DNA of 64,000 bases from Nitrososphaerales archaeon (lineage in GTDB: Archaea > Thermoproteota > Nitrososphaeria > Nitrososphaerales > CADDZS01), in the NCBI GenBank assembly GCA_030041355.1, contig JASHNZ010000094.1, forward strand, positions 1 to 64,000, read 5' to 3'. Under the pieces are notes generated by a model. That model was given only the letters and a program-made list of their open reading frames with translations. It made no database searches and had not been told where the DNA came from. The position numbers were made by a program, and so were the translations under genes. Positions 44,030 through 52,773 of this stretch are shown one piece after another. Positions within the stretch are counted from its first letter, which is position 1. Every line of letters starts with the position of its first letter.

Positions 44030-45574
44030 TTGACCACACTACAAGAGTCTCTGCCTTTTCGAATATCGGAACTGTTTAGAGACTGTTATTCTGATGTAGA
44101 AGGAATACCGGAGTTCAAACTTTTTGTAGACGGAGCTTGGCAACAGTCCAACAGCGGGAAGATTATCGACGTTGACTCGCCGATAGACCAAAAAGTCATC
44201 GCAAGAGTCCAGAGCGGAGATGCCTCTGATGTCGAAAAAGCTGTCAATTCAGCCTACAATGCCCGAAGGAAGATACGAGATATTTCTGCAATCGACAGAA
44301 TCGATATTTTAAACCGCGCAAGGCATATTCTTGAAGAGCACAGGCAGGATTTCATCAATACGCTCGTCTACGAGGCAGGGAAGCCGATTAACTCCGCAAC
44401 TGGCGAAGTTAGGGCCGCTGCAAACAGAATCAAAATGACCATGGAAGAAGCTCGCAGCATCTTCGGAGAGTACGTGCCTGGCGATTGGTCAGAGGATACG
44501 ATGGCGAAATTTGCGCTGGTAATTCACGAACCAGTTGGCATCGTGGCTTGCGTGACACCTTTTAATTATCCGCTTTTTTCCGTTGTCGCGAAGGTTATAC
44601 CCGCACTTGTTTCTGGGAACGTAGCAATAGTAAAGCCCGCGAGCGAAGATCCGATTGTTGCTTTGCTTCTCGCCAGAGTGCTTCAAGAATCAGGGTTACC
44701 CGAGGGAGTTCTCAGTGTCGTGACCGGATCTGGTCATAACGTCGGGAGTCCTCTTGTCAGTCACAAACTCGTAAACCTGGTAACGCTAACGGGAAGTACA
44801 GAGACCGGGCAAAGTATCGCCAAACTCGCAAGCATGAAGAGGTTGCATCTTGAACTGGGAGGAAAGGGTTCAGCCATTGTTGCAAATGATGCGGATCTCG
44901 TTTTAGCGGCAAAAAAAGTTCTTGAAGGGTCTTTGAAATTTTCAGGTCAGAGATGCGATGCGATCAGCAGAACTCTGGTAGAATCGTCCATTTACGATAA
45001 TTTTGTTTCTAATCTATTGAAAGAGTTTGATTCCTGGAAGTTGGGTGATCCACGCGACAGAGAAGTAAATGTGGGCCCTCTCATAAATTCTGATGCGGCT
45101 AATAGAGTCCAAGGTCTTGTGGACAATGCTCTTTCGAAAGGAGCATCACTTTTGAAAGGAGGAAAACATCAGGGTTGCTACTTTGAGCCGACGATACTAG
45201 GAGAGGTTCCCTTGGACGCGGAAATTGTTTGGGAAGAGACCTTCGGACCCGTCGTCCCTTTGATAAAAGTGAGCAACATCGACGAAGCGATCGAACTTAC
45301 CAACAAGTCGCGATATGGGTTGGACTCTTGCGTCTTCACCAATAACCTATACACGGCTTGGAAGGTTGCAAAGGCACTCGAGGAGGGGACCATAACGATT
45401 AACGACGCTCCCGCTCACGGGGTCGGATTCTTTCCCTTTGGTGGAAACAAGGACTCTGGTATCGGGAGAGAAGGCGTCGGAAAAAGCATTGATGAGATGA
45501 CTCGCATCAAGACAATCCAGTTTAACCTGGCTCCGGCGGGATTAGGCAAGACTAGGCAGCAACCAAAGATGTAA
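44030..45574 (+). CDS. gapN: Non-phosphorylating glyceraldehyde-3-phosphate dehydrogenase (GAPN)-type aldehyde dehydrogenase
   Basis: 514 residues of the aldehyde dehydrogenase superfamily. Catalytic Cys309 lies in FSGQRCDA, the general base Glu275 in LELGGKG, and Asn179 in PFNYP. The GQRC context and overall length are those of archaeal GAPN, which oxidises glyceraldehyde 3-phosphate to 3-phosphoglycerate without making ATP. Phosphofructokinase and aldolase genes lie within 4 kb, which supports a glycolytic role. TTG start. Another aldehyde substrate remains possible. Confidence 0.83.
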   Translation: MTTLQESLPFRISELFRDCYSDVEGIPEFKLFVDGAWQQSNSGKIIDVDSPIDQKVIARVQSGDASDVEKAVNSAYNARRKIRDISAIDRIDILNRARHILEEHRQDFINTLVYEAGKPINSATGEVRAAANRIKMTMEEARSIFGEYVPGDWSEDTMAKFALVIHEPVGIVACVTPFNYPLFSVVAKVIPALVSGNVAIVKPASEDPIVALLLARVLQESGLPEGVLSVVTGSGHNVGSPLVSHKLVNLVTLTGSTETGQSIAKLASMKRLHLELGGKGSAIVANDADLVLAAKKVLEGSLKFSGQRCDAISRTLVESSIYDNFVSNLLKEFDSWKLGDPRDREVNVGPLINSDAANRVQGLVDNALSKGASLLKGGKHQGCYFEPTILGEVPLDAEIVWEETFGPVVPLIKVSNIDEAIELTNKSRYGLDSCVFTNNLYTAWKVAKALEEGTITINDAPAHGVGFFPFGGNKDSGIGREGVGKSIDEMTRIKTIQFNLAPAGLGKTRQQPKM

Positions 45575-45663
45575 TCCACTCAACATGCAATTGAAAAACC
45601 CGACCGTGCGGCTGCAGACGATGACTTGCGTTGTTGGTTCTGCGATGTCCACAGATTATTAAC

Positions 45664-46248
45664 CTATTGAGGATCTCCACAACCAGAACAGAATTTTGCG
45701 TCGACGGCAAGACCCTTTCCGCAGTGTGAACAGAATTTTGCAACATTCGATGGTGCGGGGACGCTTGCCATTTGTGGCTGCTGAGGCGCGACTTGAGCAA
45801 AGTTTAGATTCATCGCACTCGCTTTAGCAACTTCAACATTCCTCTGATGGAGCTCCACATCTCTCTGACTCATGCTTTGGCGCTGTACGTTTTTGGCATT
45901 GACAACGGCCCTCTTCACCTCCACCTCCCAAGCTATTGGATCATCTACGACCAATTGGACTGAGCCACGCCCTCCTCCCTCGATGTATTCGATAATAACG
46001 ACCTTCTTTGAAAAGAATGGTATGTTAATCAATGGCATCCCAACCGTAATGTTGGACACACCTTCGAGTCTTTGGTCAAGGTAAGTATGGGGCGCTGAGG
46101 CTTTCAGAAGTCCTCTTGAACCTCCGACTTCGTACATCAGTCTTTGATTGGTTAGAAATAGAGTGCCGCCTCCATATTCCTGCTTTCCAATGATCAATTT
46201 TGCCCGCTCAGTTCTAATTTCCATCTCTCCACTGTCGAAAATTGGCAA
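45664..46248 (-). CDS. PH/GRAM-like domain protein with C-terminal zinc ribbon
   Basis: 194 residues. Residues 10-110 look like a PH-like (GRAM) fold, with the typical GTLFLTNQRLMYEV. A Gln-rich helical linker follows, then a double-CxxC zinc ribbon (FCSHCGKG...FCSGCGDP). GRAM/PH domains often bind lipids or proteins at membranes. It shares the ribbon type with proteins of the cluster at 49.7-52.6 kb and may belong to the same functional group. Confidence 0.68.
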   Translation of the reverse strand: MPIFDSGEMEIRTERAKLIIGKQEYGGGTLFLTNQRLMYEVGGSRGLLKASAPHTYLDQRLEGVSNITVGMPLINIPFFSKKVVIIEYIEGGGRGSVQLVVDDPIAWEVEVKRAVVNAKNVQRQSMSQRDVELHQRNVEVAKASAMNLNFAQVAPQQPQMASVPAPSNVAKFCSHCGKGLAVDAKFCSGCGDPQ

Positions 46249-46467
46249 TTTTTGACGATGAGATGCTATTAGAATAGCGATTTAACTATTATGATTTTTC
46301 AGGCTGGATTCATTCTACGCCTCTTGTTTATCACGCCTCAGTTGAATTTCCCTAATCCTAGCAGCTCGAAAAATCAAGTCGCTTACAGCACGCTGAGTCG
46401 ATATTGAAAAGTGGTCATAATTAGCACGGACTCCCGTGTCCAGCGCCTAGGTCTGATCAATAAAAAC

Positions 46468-47475
46468 TCAATAAGAAACCTGCTTCGTCACTGCGAGTAA
46501 CTGAGGATCGACCGTCCTCCGTTTTGCAGTGGACTCTTCAAGACTCACTGAAGTGATAGCGGTACCTCGAAGCGAAACCATCATCCCAAATTTGCCTTCT
46601 TTAATTAGATCCACTGCGGCAAGTCCAAAACGTGTGGACAAGACTCGGTCAAACGCAGTCGGTTGTCCTCCTCTGATTTGATGCGCAAGTACGGCCGTCC
46701 TGATATCGTATTTTGTTCTCTTTTCGAGCTCGTCTGCCACATATTGCCCGATTCCCCCCAGGCGAACATGTCCGAATTCGTCAACTTTTCCTTGATCGAC
46801 TGTCTTCAGATTCTTCAAAGTCGCACCTTCTGAGATCACGATCGTCGTCGACTTTTCGCCCATTTCGTAGCGCTTCTTGACAAATGACACCACTTCGTCC
46901 AGATCAAATGGCTCTTCTGGAAGTATGATCAAATTAGCGCCAGATGCGATGCCTGCGTAAGCAGCGACCCATCCCGCATGTCTTCCGAACAGCTCTGCGA
47001 TCACAATGCGGTCGTGCGACTCTGCAGTTGTCTTGAGATTGTCGACTTCGTGAGTCGCCTCTTCAACCGCAGAGAGAAACCCAAAGGTGAAGTCTGTGCT
47101 CGATAAATCGTTGTCCATTGTTTTGGGTACGCCTACGATCTTGAGGCCTTTCTTGTACAGCATCGCCGCGACGCTGAGTGTATCATCCCCACCAACCGCG
47201 ATTACCGCATCCAGCTCCAGCCTCTTCACGTTTTCCAAGACTGTTTCGGAACCATTAGGGCGTTTAGAAGGATTAGTCCTTGACGTCTTCAACACCGTTC
47301 CGCCCGTGTTAATCAGGTCTCGAACATCCTTGTAAGTGAGTGCGACCGTATCGATATTCAGAAGGCCCTCCCATCCATGTCTTATTCCTATAACTTCCCA
47401 CTCGTACTCTTCAGCCCTCTTAACTACCGCCCTAGTTACGGCGTTTAATCCGGCGCAGTCACCTCCGCCGTTCAA
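46468..47475 (-). CDS. pfkA: 6-phosphofructokinase, PPi-type residues
   Basis: 335 residues from TTG. PfkA-family motifs are clear: GGGDCAGLNA at the start, GGDDT (95-99), PKTMDND (117-123), GRHAGW, and RGGQPTAFDR. Family members that use ATP have Gly-Gly-Asp-Gly and PGTIDND; the pair Asp98 and Lys118 is the pyrophosphate-dependent pattern. So this enzyme probably uses PPi and can work in both directions. With a TTG start the first beta strand is cut: KIGIL lies just upstream in frame behind a CTG (47490). It is divergent from aldolase, with TATA-like sequences in the gap. Confidence 0.88.
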   Translation of the reverse strand: MNGGGDCAGLNAVTRAVVKRAEEYEWEVIGIRHGWEGLLNIDTVALTYKDVRDLINTGGTVLKTSRTNPSKRPNGSETVLENVKRLELDAVIAVGGDDTLSVAAMLYKKGLKIVGVPKTMDNDLSSTDFTFGFLSAVEEATHEVDNLKTTAESHDRIVIAELFGRHAGWVAAYAGIASGANLIILPEEPFDLDEVVSFVKKRYEMGEKSTTIVISEGATLKNLKTVDQGKVDEFGHVRLGGIGQYVADELEKRTKYDIRTAVLAHQIRGGQPTAFDRVLSTRFGLAAVDLIKEGKFGMMVSLRGTAITSVSLEESTAKRRTVDPQLLAVTKQVSY

Positions 47476-47610
47476 AATTCCTATTTTCAGATCTGATCAC
47501 GATATATTTTCCCTTCGCGTTTCTTCTAAATCTTTCCGAAGCACGATGCAAGTCATCTTCCGAGTGCAAATACCAAAAAACGAGTTAAATATTCGAAGCA
47601 TGACAGCATA

Positions 47611-48447
47611 TTGGAGTCGAAAGAGCGCGAATCTAGCTTGGCAAAAAGATCGAGAAAATCAGCAACAATGGATATGTTTCTAGCTAACGGGAGAAGTATG
47701 TTCCTCGCCTATGATCAGGGATTGGAACACGGACCATCTAAGGACTTCAATGATAAGAACATCGATCCCGGTTATATCATGGACATTGCAACGAAAGGCA
47801 AGTTTAACGCCATTGTTTTCCAAAAGGGGCTAGCTGAAAAATACTACACAGGCAAAGTCCCGCTGGTTCTCAAGGTAAATGGCAAAGCGGCGTTGGCTCA
47901 AGGTGAGCCAATTTCAAAACAAAACTGCTCGGTAGAGTACGCAGTGTCGCTTGGAGCGAAGGCGATCGGCTACACGATCTACCTCGGCAGCCAGTTTGAA
48001 GCCGATATGTTCCAGGAATTCGGAAGGATTCAGGAAGAGGCTCATGAAGCGGGGATACCCGCGATTGCTTGGATTTATCCTAGAGGCGCAGCAGTTCAAA
48101 ATGATACGTCACGGGAGATTGTGTCCTACGCGGCGAGAACAGGCTTGGAATTAGGCGCTGATGCTGTGAAGATCAAATACACTGGAGACTCTCAATCTTT
48201 TGCTTGGGCCGTTAAATCAGCCGGCAAAGCTCGTGTCTACATGTCTGGAGGACCAAAAGCTCCTACGGATCAAGACTTTCTAAGTCAAGTTCAAGGTGCA
48301 ATCGATGCGGGGGCAACTGGACTTGCCGTTGGAAGAAACGTGTGGCAGCATCCTGACCCTCTAAAGATTACTGAAAGTTTGAAACAGATTATCTTTCAGA
48401 AGAAAAAGAAAACTGAACAACCGGTAATTGTCCAAGGTCAAGCTTAG
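47611..48447 (+). CDS. fba: Class I fructose-bisphosphate aldolase, archaeal (DhnA) type
   Basis: 278 residues, DhnA family. The Schiff-base Lys187 is in DAVKIKYTG, and Tyr156 (WIYPRG) is the likely acid/base. SGGPK and GLAVGRNVWQHPDP near the end bind the phosphates. TTG start at 47611 is 20-27 bp after a TATA-like GTTAAATA, so the mRNA is probably leaderless; an ATG 57 bp on is the alternative. It is divergent from the phosphofructokinase gene; together they give both steps around fructose 1,6-bisphosphate. Confidence 0.93.
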   Translation: MESKERESSLAKRSRKSATMDMFLANGRSMFLAYDQGLEHGPSKDFNDKNIDPGYIMDIATKGKFNAIVFQKGLAEKYYTGKVPLVLKVNGKAALAQGEPISKQNCSVEYAVSLGAKAIGYTIYLGSQFEADMFQEFGRIQEEAHEAGIPAIAWIYPRGAAVQNDTSREIVSYAARTGLELGADAVKIKYTGDSQSFAWAVKSAGKARVYMSGGPKAPTDQDFLSQVQGAIDAGATGLAVGRNVWQHPDPLKITESLKQIIFQKKKKTEQPVIVQGQA

Positions 48448-48531
48448 CTCGTAATATTACTGCCATTATGCCCGGCAAGTTAGCTAAAACTCGACCGTCC
48501 AAGTCATGATTCTTCATTTTTGTTACGTTGC

Positions 48532-49629
48532 TTACCTAGTTATGAGCGTGATGACATCCTCGTCGAGAAGCTGATGGGTTATTCCGACCTTCTGTCCCCC
48601 GAACTTTACACTCTTTCCCCAGATCTGGGCATAGCGAATGTCGTCTTTCATGCGCCGGTGAAGCTTGTTGCATACGTCCAGCACAGAAGCATCTTTGCGA
48701 ACGATCAGAGGTTCCTTAAAGTCGGTTTCCCCGCCCCTAGGCCTCATATAGACGCGGATCAGCTCAAGGTGATTGTAGATCTCCTCTTTCAAAGCAGCAA
48801 GATTAACATTACCTTCTGCTGAAATTGGAACTATTTTGTAATTCAATTTTGAAGAGATTTCTTGCAGGAAACCAACATTGACAAGATCCACTTTGTTCAT
48901 CACTGTTATGGAAGGAATGTAAACTCGATTCCCGAGCAAAACATCGACTAGCTGGTCGTCAGTAATGTCTTCTCGAATTATTACTCTCGCACTGTTCACG
49001 TCATAGACTCTTAGAATGTCCTTCACGAGCTCTTCGTTAATTTTAGTAAGCTTAACCTGAGCGCTGACAGTAATTCCGCCGGATGACGTGGTCTCAATGA
49101 CTACATTGGGGGGCTTTTGATCCGTCCTTATTCCAATGCTAAATAGTTCCTTTCTCAAAAGTGTAGCAGCTTCGGGCTGGAACACATCCACTAGGAACAT
49201 AATGAGATCCGCAGTCCGTGCCACAGAGAGGACTCTTCTTCCTAGCCCCTTCCCAGAAGCAGCTCCTTCAATGATTCCCGGCAGATCAAGGACTTGGATT
49301 CTCGCGCCTCTGTATTCCATGACCCCTGGAACAACTGTCAATGTAGTAAACTGATATGCGGCCACCTTAGACTTTGCATTCGTAAGTTTGTTCAAAAGAG
49401 TGGATTTTCCGACGCTCGGAAGTCCCACGAGCACAACCGTGGCATCGCCAGACTTTTTCACATCGTATCCGATCGAGCTTCCTTTCCCGCGTGATTGTTG
49501 CTCTTCCTGCTCTCGCTTGAGTTTCGCGAGCTTTGCCTTTAGCAGGCCGACGTGGTGCTCTGTCTTTTTGTTAACCTGTGTTCTGTGAAGGTCATCTTCG
49601 ATCCGCTTGATCTTCTCAGGAATCCCCAA
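48532..49629 (-). CDS. DRG-type GTPase with TGS domain
   Basis: 365 residues. G-domain motifs: G1 GLPSVGKST (about 69-77), the TTL of G2, G3 DLPG (about 115-118), and G4 NKVD (about 250). The N-terminus is a Lys/Glu-rich coiled coil and the C-terminus is a TGS domain (RPRGGETDFKEPLIVRK...VITLITR), the order typical of DRG proteins, which act with ribosomes. It is divergent from small zinc-ribbon genes with an AT-rich stretch (about 49674-49682) that may serve both directions. Confidence 0.92.
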   Translation of the reverse strand: MGIPEKIKRIEDDLHRTQVNKKTEHHVGLLKAKLAKLKREQEEQQSRGKGSSIGYDVKKSGDATVVLVGLPSVGKSTLLNKLTNAKSKVAAYQFTTLTVVPGVMEYRGARIQVLDLPGIIEGAASGKGLGRRVLSVARTADLIMFLVDVFQPEAATLLRKELFSIGIRTDQKPPNVVIETTSSGGITVSAQVKLTKINEELVKDILRVYDVNSARVIIREDITDDQLVDVLLGNRVYIPSITVMNKVDLVNVGFLQEISSKLNYKIVPISAEGNVNLAALKEEIYNHLELIRVYMRPRGGETDFKEPLIVRKDASVLDVCNKLHRRMKDDIRYAQIWGKSVKFGGQKVGITHQLLDEDVITLITR

Positions 49630-49717
49630 GGGTTGCCGGCTGCTCCGTCGAAGTAGATTTAGAAGCGTTGGAGATTATATTAGACTACTTGTTTTCCAGA
49701 ACGATCTTGCGAATGGA

Positions 49718-49828
49718 ATGAGCTCTTCTCGATGTGCAAGGCTTATTGAGCAGAATATCCAAAATATAGACGCATATCTTACTCATCACTTAAAGCTTAG
49801 AAGGCCACGAGTTTTCACTCTTAGATGA
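49718..49828 (+). CDS. Very small basic protein, uncertain
   Basis: 36 residues from an ATG about 40 bp after a TATA-like TTATATTA (49675-49682). The sequence is helical and basic (HHLKLRRPR). It is followed 9 bp later by a zinc-ribbon gene, so it could be the first gene of that unit. The short length makes it uncertain. Confidence 0.3.
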   Translation: MSSSRCARLIEQNIQNIDAYLTHHLKLRRPRVFTLR

Positions 49829-49837
49829 AACATTTCC

Positions 49838-49996
49838 ATGATGTGCGTAAAGTGCAGGGCAGGCCAGATGGTGGAGTATACAAGACAAATCAAATCAAAA
49901 GGGCGCAATACGACTCTGGTGGGAAGGAAATGCTCTATGTGTGGATATATCCAACTTGACAGCGATGACGATATCTGGTCAGCCGTTGGTCTATGA
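49838..49996 (+). CDS. Small zinc-ribbon protein
   Basis: 52 residues (two adjacent ATG codons). CVKC and CSMCGY, 29 residues apart, form a typical zinc ribbon, followed by an acidic end (LDSDDDIW). No other domain is present. It is the first of five consecutive genes that carry CxxC pairs or Cys/His clusters. Confidence 0.6.
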   Translation: MMCVKCRAGQMVEYTRQIKSKGRNTTLVGRKCSMCGYIQLDSDDDIWSAVGL

Positions 49997-50044
49997 TTTC
50001 GCCCCTATTTTGAGGATCTTTAGTGTAGACATGTGGAAGAAAGA

Positions 50045-50203
50045 ATGAAGTTCAAAGAAATCAAAGGAAGGTCCTCCTTTAGACCAGAAGTTGATTCCAA
50101 ATGCGCTCACTGTATTCAGCCGTTTGAGGATGAAGATGAGCTTGGCAGGTGTATCCTTACAGAACACTACACCCACGCAGCTTGCACTGGACACGACCAT
50201 TGA
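50045..50203 (+). CDS. Small Cys/His-rich protein
   Basis: 52 residues with CAHC (20-23), a third Cys, and a His/Cys-rich end (HYTHAACTGHDH) able to bind zinc. It lies 48 bp after the zinc-ribbon gene in the same direction. The antisense frame of similar length looks less protein-like. It is convergent with the SPFH/zinc-ribbon gene. Confidence 0.5.
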   Translation: MKFKEIKGRSSFRPEVDSKCAHCIQPFEDEDELGRCILTEHYTHAACTGHDH

Positions 50204-50220
50204 TTTCCTAACTTTTTCAA

Positions 50221-51528
50221 CTAGGGAAGTTTTGCCCCACAATTCCCGCAGAACTTTATATTGAGATCAGATTGCTGACCGCATTTAGGACAGACCTTCT
50301 TCGTAGGCTGAACCGGCAGAGGCTTTCCACAATTATTGCAGAATTTGCTGTTCGGGGGATTTGCTGTGTTGCAAGTCGCACACAGAGATGAAGCTGGCTG
50401 CATCGACTGTGGCACACCTGTCGCGGCCTGCCCTTGCATAGATGTCGGCATGGCCATCCGAGCCGCCCTCATAGACTCTGCCATTTGTCTTAGCTGTGCG
50501 ATCTTCTGAGGATCCATCCCGGGTGGCATGGCACTTGGGCCTCCAAACATCCCCGGCCCCAGCTCGCCTATCCAGTCAAAAGTAACCTTGAGACTCTCGA
50601 GCCCTACATTCTTTGCATTTGTGAGAAGCACGTTCTCAAGCAACGAACCGTTGCTTTTGAGCTCGTCAAACTCATGTTGAGACATTTCCTTCTTCAGGAG
50701 GTCCTCGCAATACTTTTGCAAAACAGAAAATGAAGATTCGCTGTTGTAGTTTCCCTTTGAGCCAATTTGTTCCAAAAAAACCGCAGGATCGGAGATTCGA
50801 AACCTTGCGACTCCTTTAGCGCTTATTCTCCGCGTTGCCTTCGTTTGACCCATAACGGTGAGATCAACCTCAAATTCCATCGAAGGATTGAAAAAGACAG
50901 GGAACCCATCCAAGATCCCTATCTCCTTCGGGAACCCGGGAGCCGCCTTTCTCGATTTTGCTGCTAGCAGAGGGCAGCTTTCTCCCGAAAGTCCACGCTC
51001 ACCTATGCCAAATGAATCGTAGGCCTTCTTTCCATTGTCTCCGATCATGATTGCCTTCTGGTCCTGGCCGACTGAAAGCAGCTGACCGTAGGCAACGCTC
51101 TGATTTCCAGATCTCCAGATGAATTCGTTCGGTTGAACTCGATTCCAGCTGATCGGTGGGAGATGCGAAATTAGGGCGTAAGCAACGTCATTGATGTCTT
51201 TAAACGGCCTAGAAGGAAGACTGCGAGAAACCCACTCAGCTTCAGCGCTCCCATTTTGCATTCCGTACGTGGTCGTGAGTTCTTGAATCAACTTTTCCTT
51301 CGTAGTTGTGAAACCGCCGGATCTACCGTTGTAATTATCATTGAGATAGTCTTCTATTGCCCCACCCTTGCTATCGACTGTAATTACTATTCCTCTCCAC
51401 CACGGTTCGGAATCGCAGCCGCATTCTTTGCAAGATTCCAGTCCAATGGTCGTTGCACATTGGCAAGGAATACTACCGCTGCTCATTTCCCCGCATTGGC
51501 ATCCTTCAGCCGCGCAACGAACGCACAC
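50221..51528 (-). CDS. SPFH (YdjI-like) protein with Cys-rich N-terminus and two C-terminal zinc ribbons
   Basis: 435 residues. The N-terminal 38 residues contain nine Cys and may bind metal. Residues about 150-330 resemble the SPFH domain of YdjI-type proteins (LSVGQDQKAIMIGDNGKKAYDSFG and the following ...PVFFNPSMEFEVDLTV). A Met/Pro/Gln-rich linker leads to two zinc ribbons (CATC...CNNCGKPLP, then CPKC...CGNCGAKLP). In Bacillus, YdjI works with PspA at stressed membranes; a like role here is inference. It stops translation near the convergent small gene and lies 15 bp after the multi-ribbon gene. Confidence 0.7.
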   Translation of the reverse strand: MCVRCAAEGCQCGEMSSGSIPCQCATTIGLESCKECGCDSEPWWRGIVITVDSKGGAIEDYLNDNYNGRSGGFTTTKEKLIQELTTTYGMQNGSAEAEWVSRSLPSRPFKDINDVAYALISHLPPISWNRVQPNEFIWRSGNQSVAYGQLLSVGQDQKAIMIGDNGKKAYDSFGIGERGLSGESCPLLAAKSRKAAPGFPKEIGILDGFPVFFNPSMEFEVDLTVMGQTKATRRISAKGVARFRISDPAVFLEQIGSKGNYNSESSFSVLQKYCEDLLKKEMSQHEFDELKSNGSLLENVLLTNAKNVGLESLKVTFDWIGELGPGMFGGPSAMPPGMDPQKIAQLRQMAESMRAARMAMPTSMQGQAATGVPQSMQPASSLCATCNTANPPNSKFCNNCGKPLPVQPTKKVCPKCGQQSDLNIKFCGNCGAKLP

Positions 51529-51543
51529 TCCTCTAATTCGCCC

Positions 51544-51885
51544 CTACTGCACAGCCGGTTTTACAAACGGAAGCTGCTTCTTACATGAAACGCAGTTTTG
51601 TCCGATGGGTATCTGTTTTGTGTGACATCGCGGGCACTCGACCTCGACCTTTTGACCACATTTTTCGCAATACACATCAAAAAATGTTGGACTGTTGCAT
51701 TTCGGGCAGAAGATCTGGAGAGTCAAACTGCAAGAAGGACAGCGGACATAATCCTTTCTGATCTCGGCCTTGCATTTAGGGCATCTAATGTAAATTGGCG
51801 ATTCCTTCCCACAGAAGGGGCATGTCATGTCTTCCGGTGAAACTAGCTTTGAACAGTATCTGCATGGCCGCTTAAAGCTTGGCAA
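51544..51885 (-). CDS. Tandem zinc-ribbon protein
   Basis: 113 residues with eight CxxC pairs (CRYC, CPFC, CPKC, CPSC, CPKC, CEKC, CPRC, CVSC) at close intervals, enough for four zinc sites and little else. Such double-zinc-ribbon proteins usually mediate protein or nucleic-acid contacts. It is the first gene of a two-gene unit with the SPFH protein, and is divergent from another zinc-ribbon gene 82 bp away. Confidence 0.78.
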   Translation of the reverse strand: MPSFKRPCRYCSKLVSPEDMTCPFCGKESPIYIRCPKCKAEIRKDYVRCPSCSLTLQIFCPKCNSPTFFDVYCEKCGQKVEVECPRCHTKQIPIGQNCVSCKKQLPFVKPAVQ

Positions 51886-51967
51886 ACTAATCGCTTGAAC
51901 GGAACCGAAGTTTCATAATAATAAAAACAAATACTCTTATTAGACGCCTTGGGTTGCGGGAATATCC

Positions 51968-52603
51968 ATGGCATTAATGCAATCTTTTACACGCAACTAC
52001 GTGGACAAAAGTACCGAACAAGGATTTCAATTCGTGTTCAAGTGCGATGTCTGCGGAGACGGCTATGAATCCTCCTTCATCGGATCAAAAGCTTCGAAGA
52101 AGAAAAGATTCTTCAACAAAGTTTCCCAATTCGGAGGGGCTGTTAGTAGTCACGCTTACATGGCCGGCGCGATGGGTGGTCAAGCATACCAGACTCCAGA
52201 GTGGAACAAGGAACGCGAAGCTGCTTTTCAGCAGGCTTCCAATGAAGCCATGCCTCATTTCCACAGATGCCCCAGATGTCACAAATATGTTTGCGACCTG
52301 GATTGGAATGAAGAGGCAGGAGGCCTGTGTACTGAAGATGCTCCTAAAGCCGCCTCGGAAATTGGAGCTTCGAAGTCTCAAGCAACGAAAGATCAAATTT
52401 GGGCCAGTGCGCAAAACCAGCAACAAATTAGCGGTCCTCTGGAAGTTCAGCAAACGGTTTGCCCAACATGTGGCAAAACCGCTGGCACTGGAAAATTCTG
52501 CAATAATTGCGGAGCGCCACTAGGAATGAAAAAATGCGCAAAGTGTGGCGCCGACAATAGTCCGACGGTCAGCTTTTGCGGAAATTGCGGGAATAAACTG
52601 TAG
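51968..52603 (+). CDS. Zinc-finger and double zinc-ribbon protein
   Basis: 211 residues. The N-terminal domain has FKCDVCGDGY and, after a Gly/Ala-rich insertion that could be a short hydrophobic hairpin, CPRCHKYVCDLDW, giving a first zinc site. A Gln/Ala-rich linker leads to a double zinc ribbon (CPTC...CNNCG and CAKC...CGNCGNKL), like that of the SPFH protein next to it. Divergent expression with the tandem-ribbon/SPFH unit suggests a shared process. A decayed copy of its 3' end is at 56706-56795. Confidence 0.75.
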   Translation: MALMQSFTRNYVDKSTEQGFQFVFKCDVCGDGYESSFIGSKASKKKRFFNKVSQFGGAVSSHAYMAGAMGGQAYQTPEWNKEREAAFQQASNEAMPHFHRCPRCHKYVCDLDWNEEAGGLCTEDAPKAASEIGASKSQATKDQIWASAQNQQQISGPLEVQQTVCPTCGKTAGTGKFCNNCGAPLGMKKCAKCGADNSPTVSFCGNCGNKL

Positions 52604-52773
52604 TTTCTCAGACAGACCAAGCTGCAGTTTGGCGTGTTGCACTTTTCGACTCTTCATTGGCTGTCATGGATCATTCCACGCGAGTTCTACCTGACTGAGT
52701 TAGTGAAACGAGCAAAAGCTCGCCCAATCACATTCGCGGAAAATACAAGCCGCGCGTAGTACGCTGGCCGAAT

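Noticed and set aside
49991-50242. Minus-strand frame of 83 codons
   Set aside because: The plus-strand frame over the same DNA has a clear Cys/His pattern; this one is hydrophobic and irregular and runs into the SPFH gene's end.
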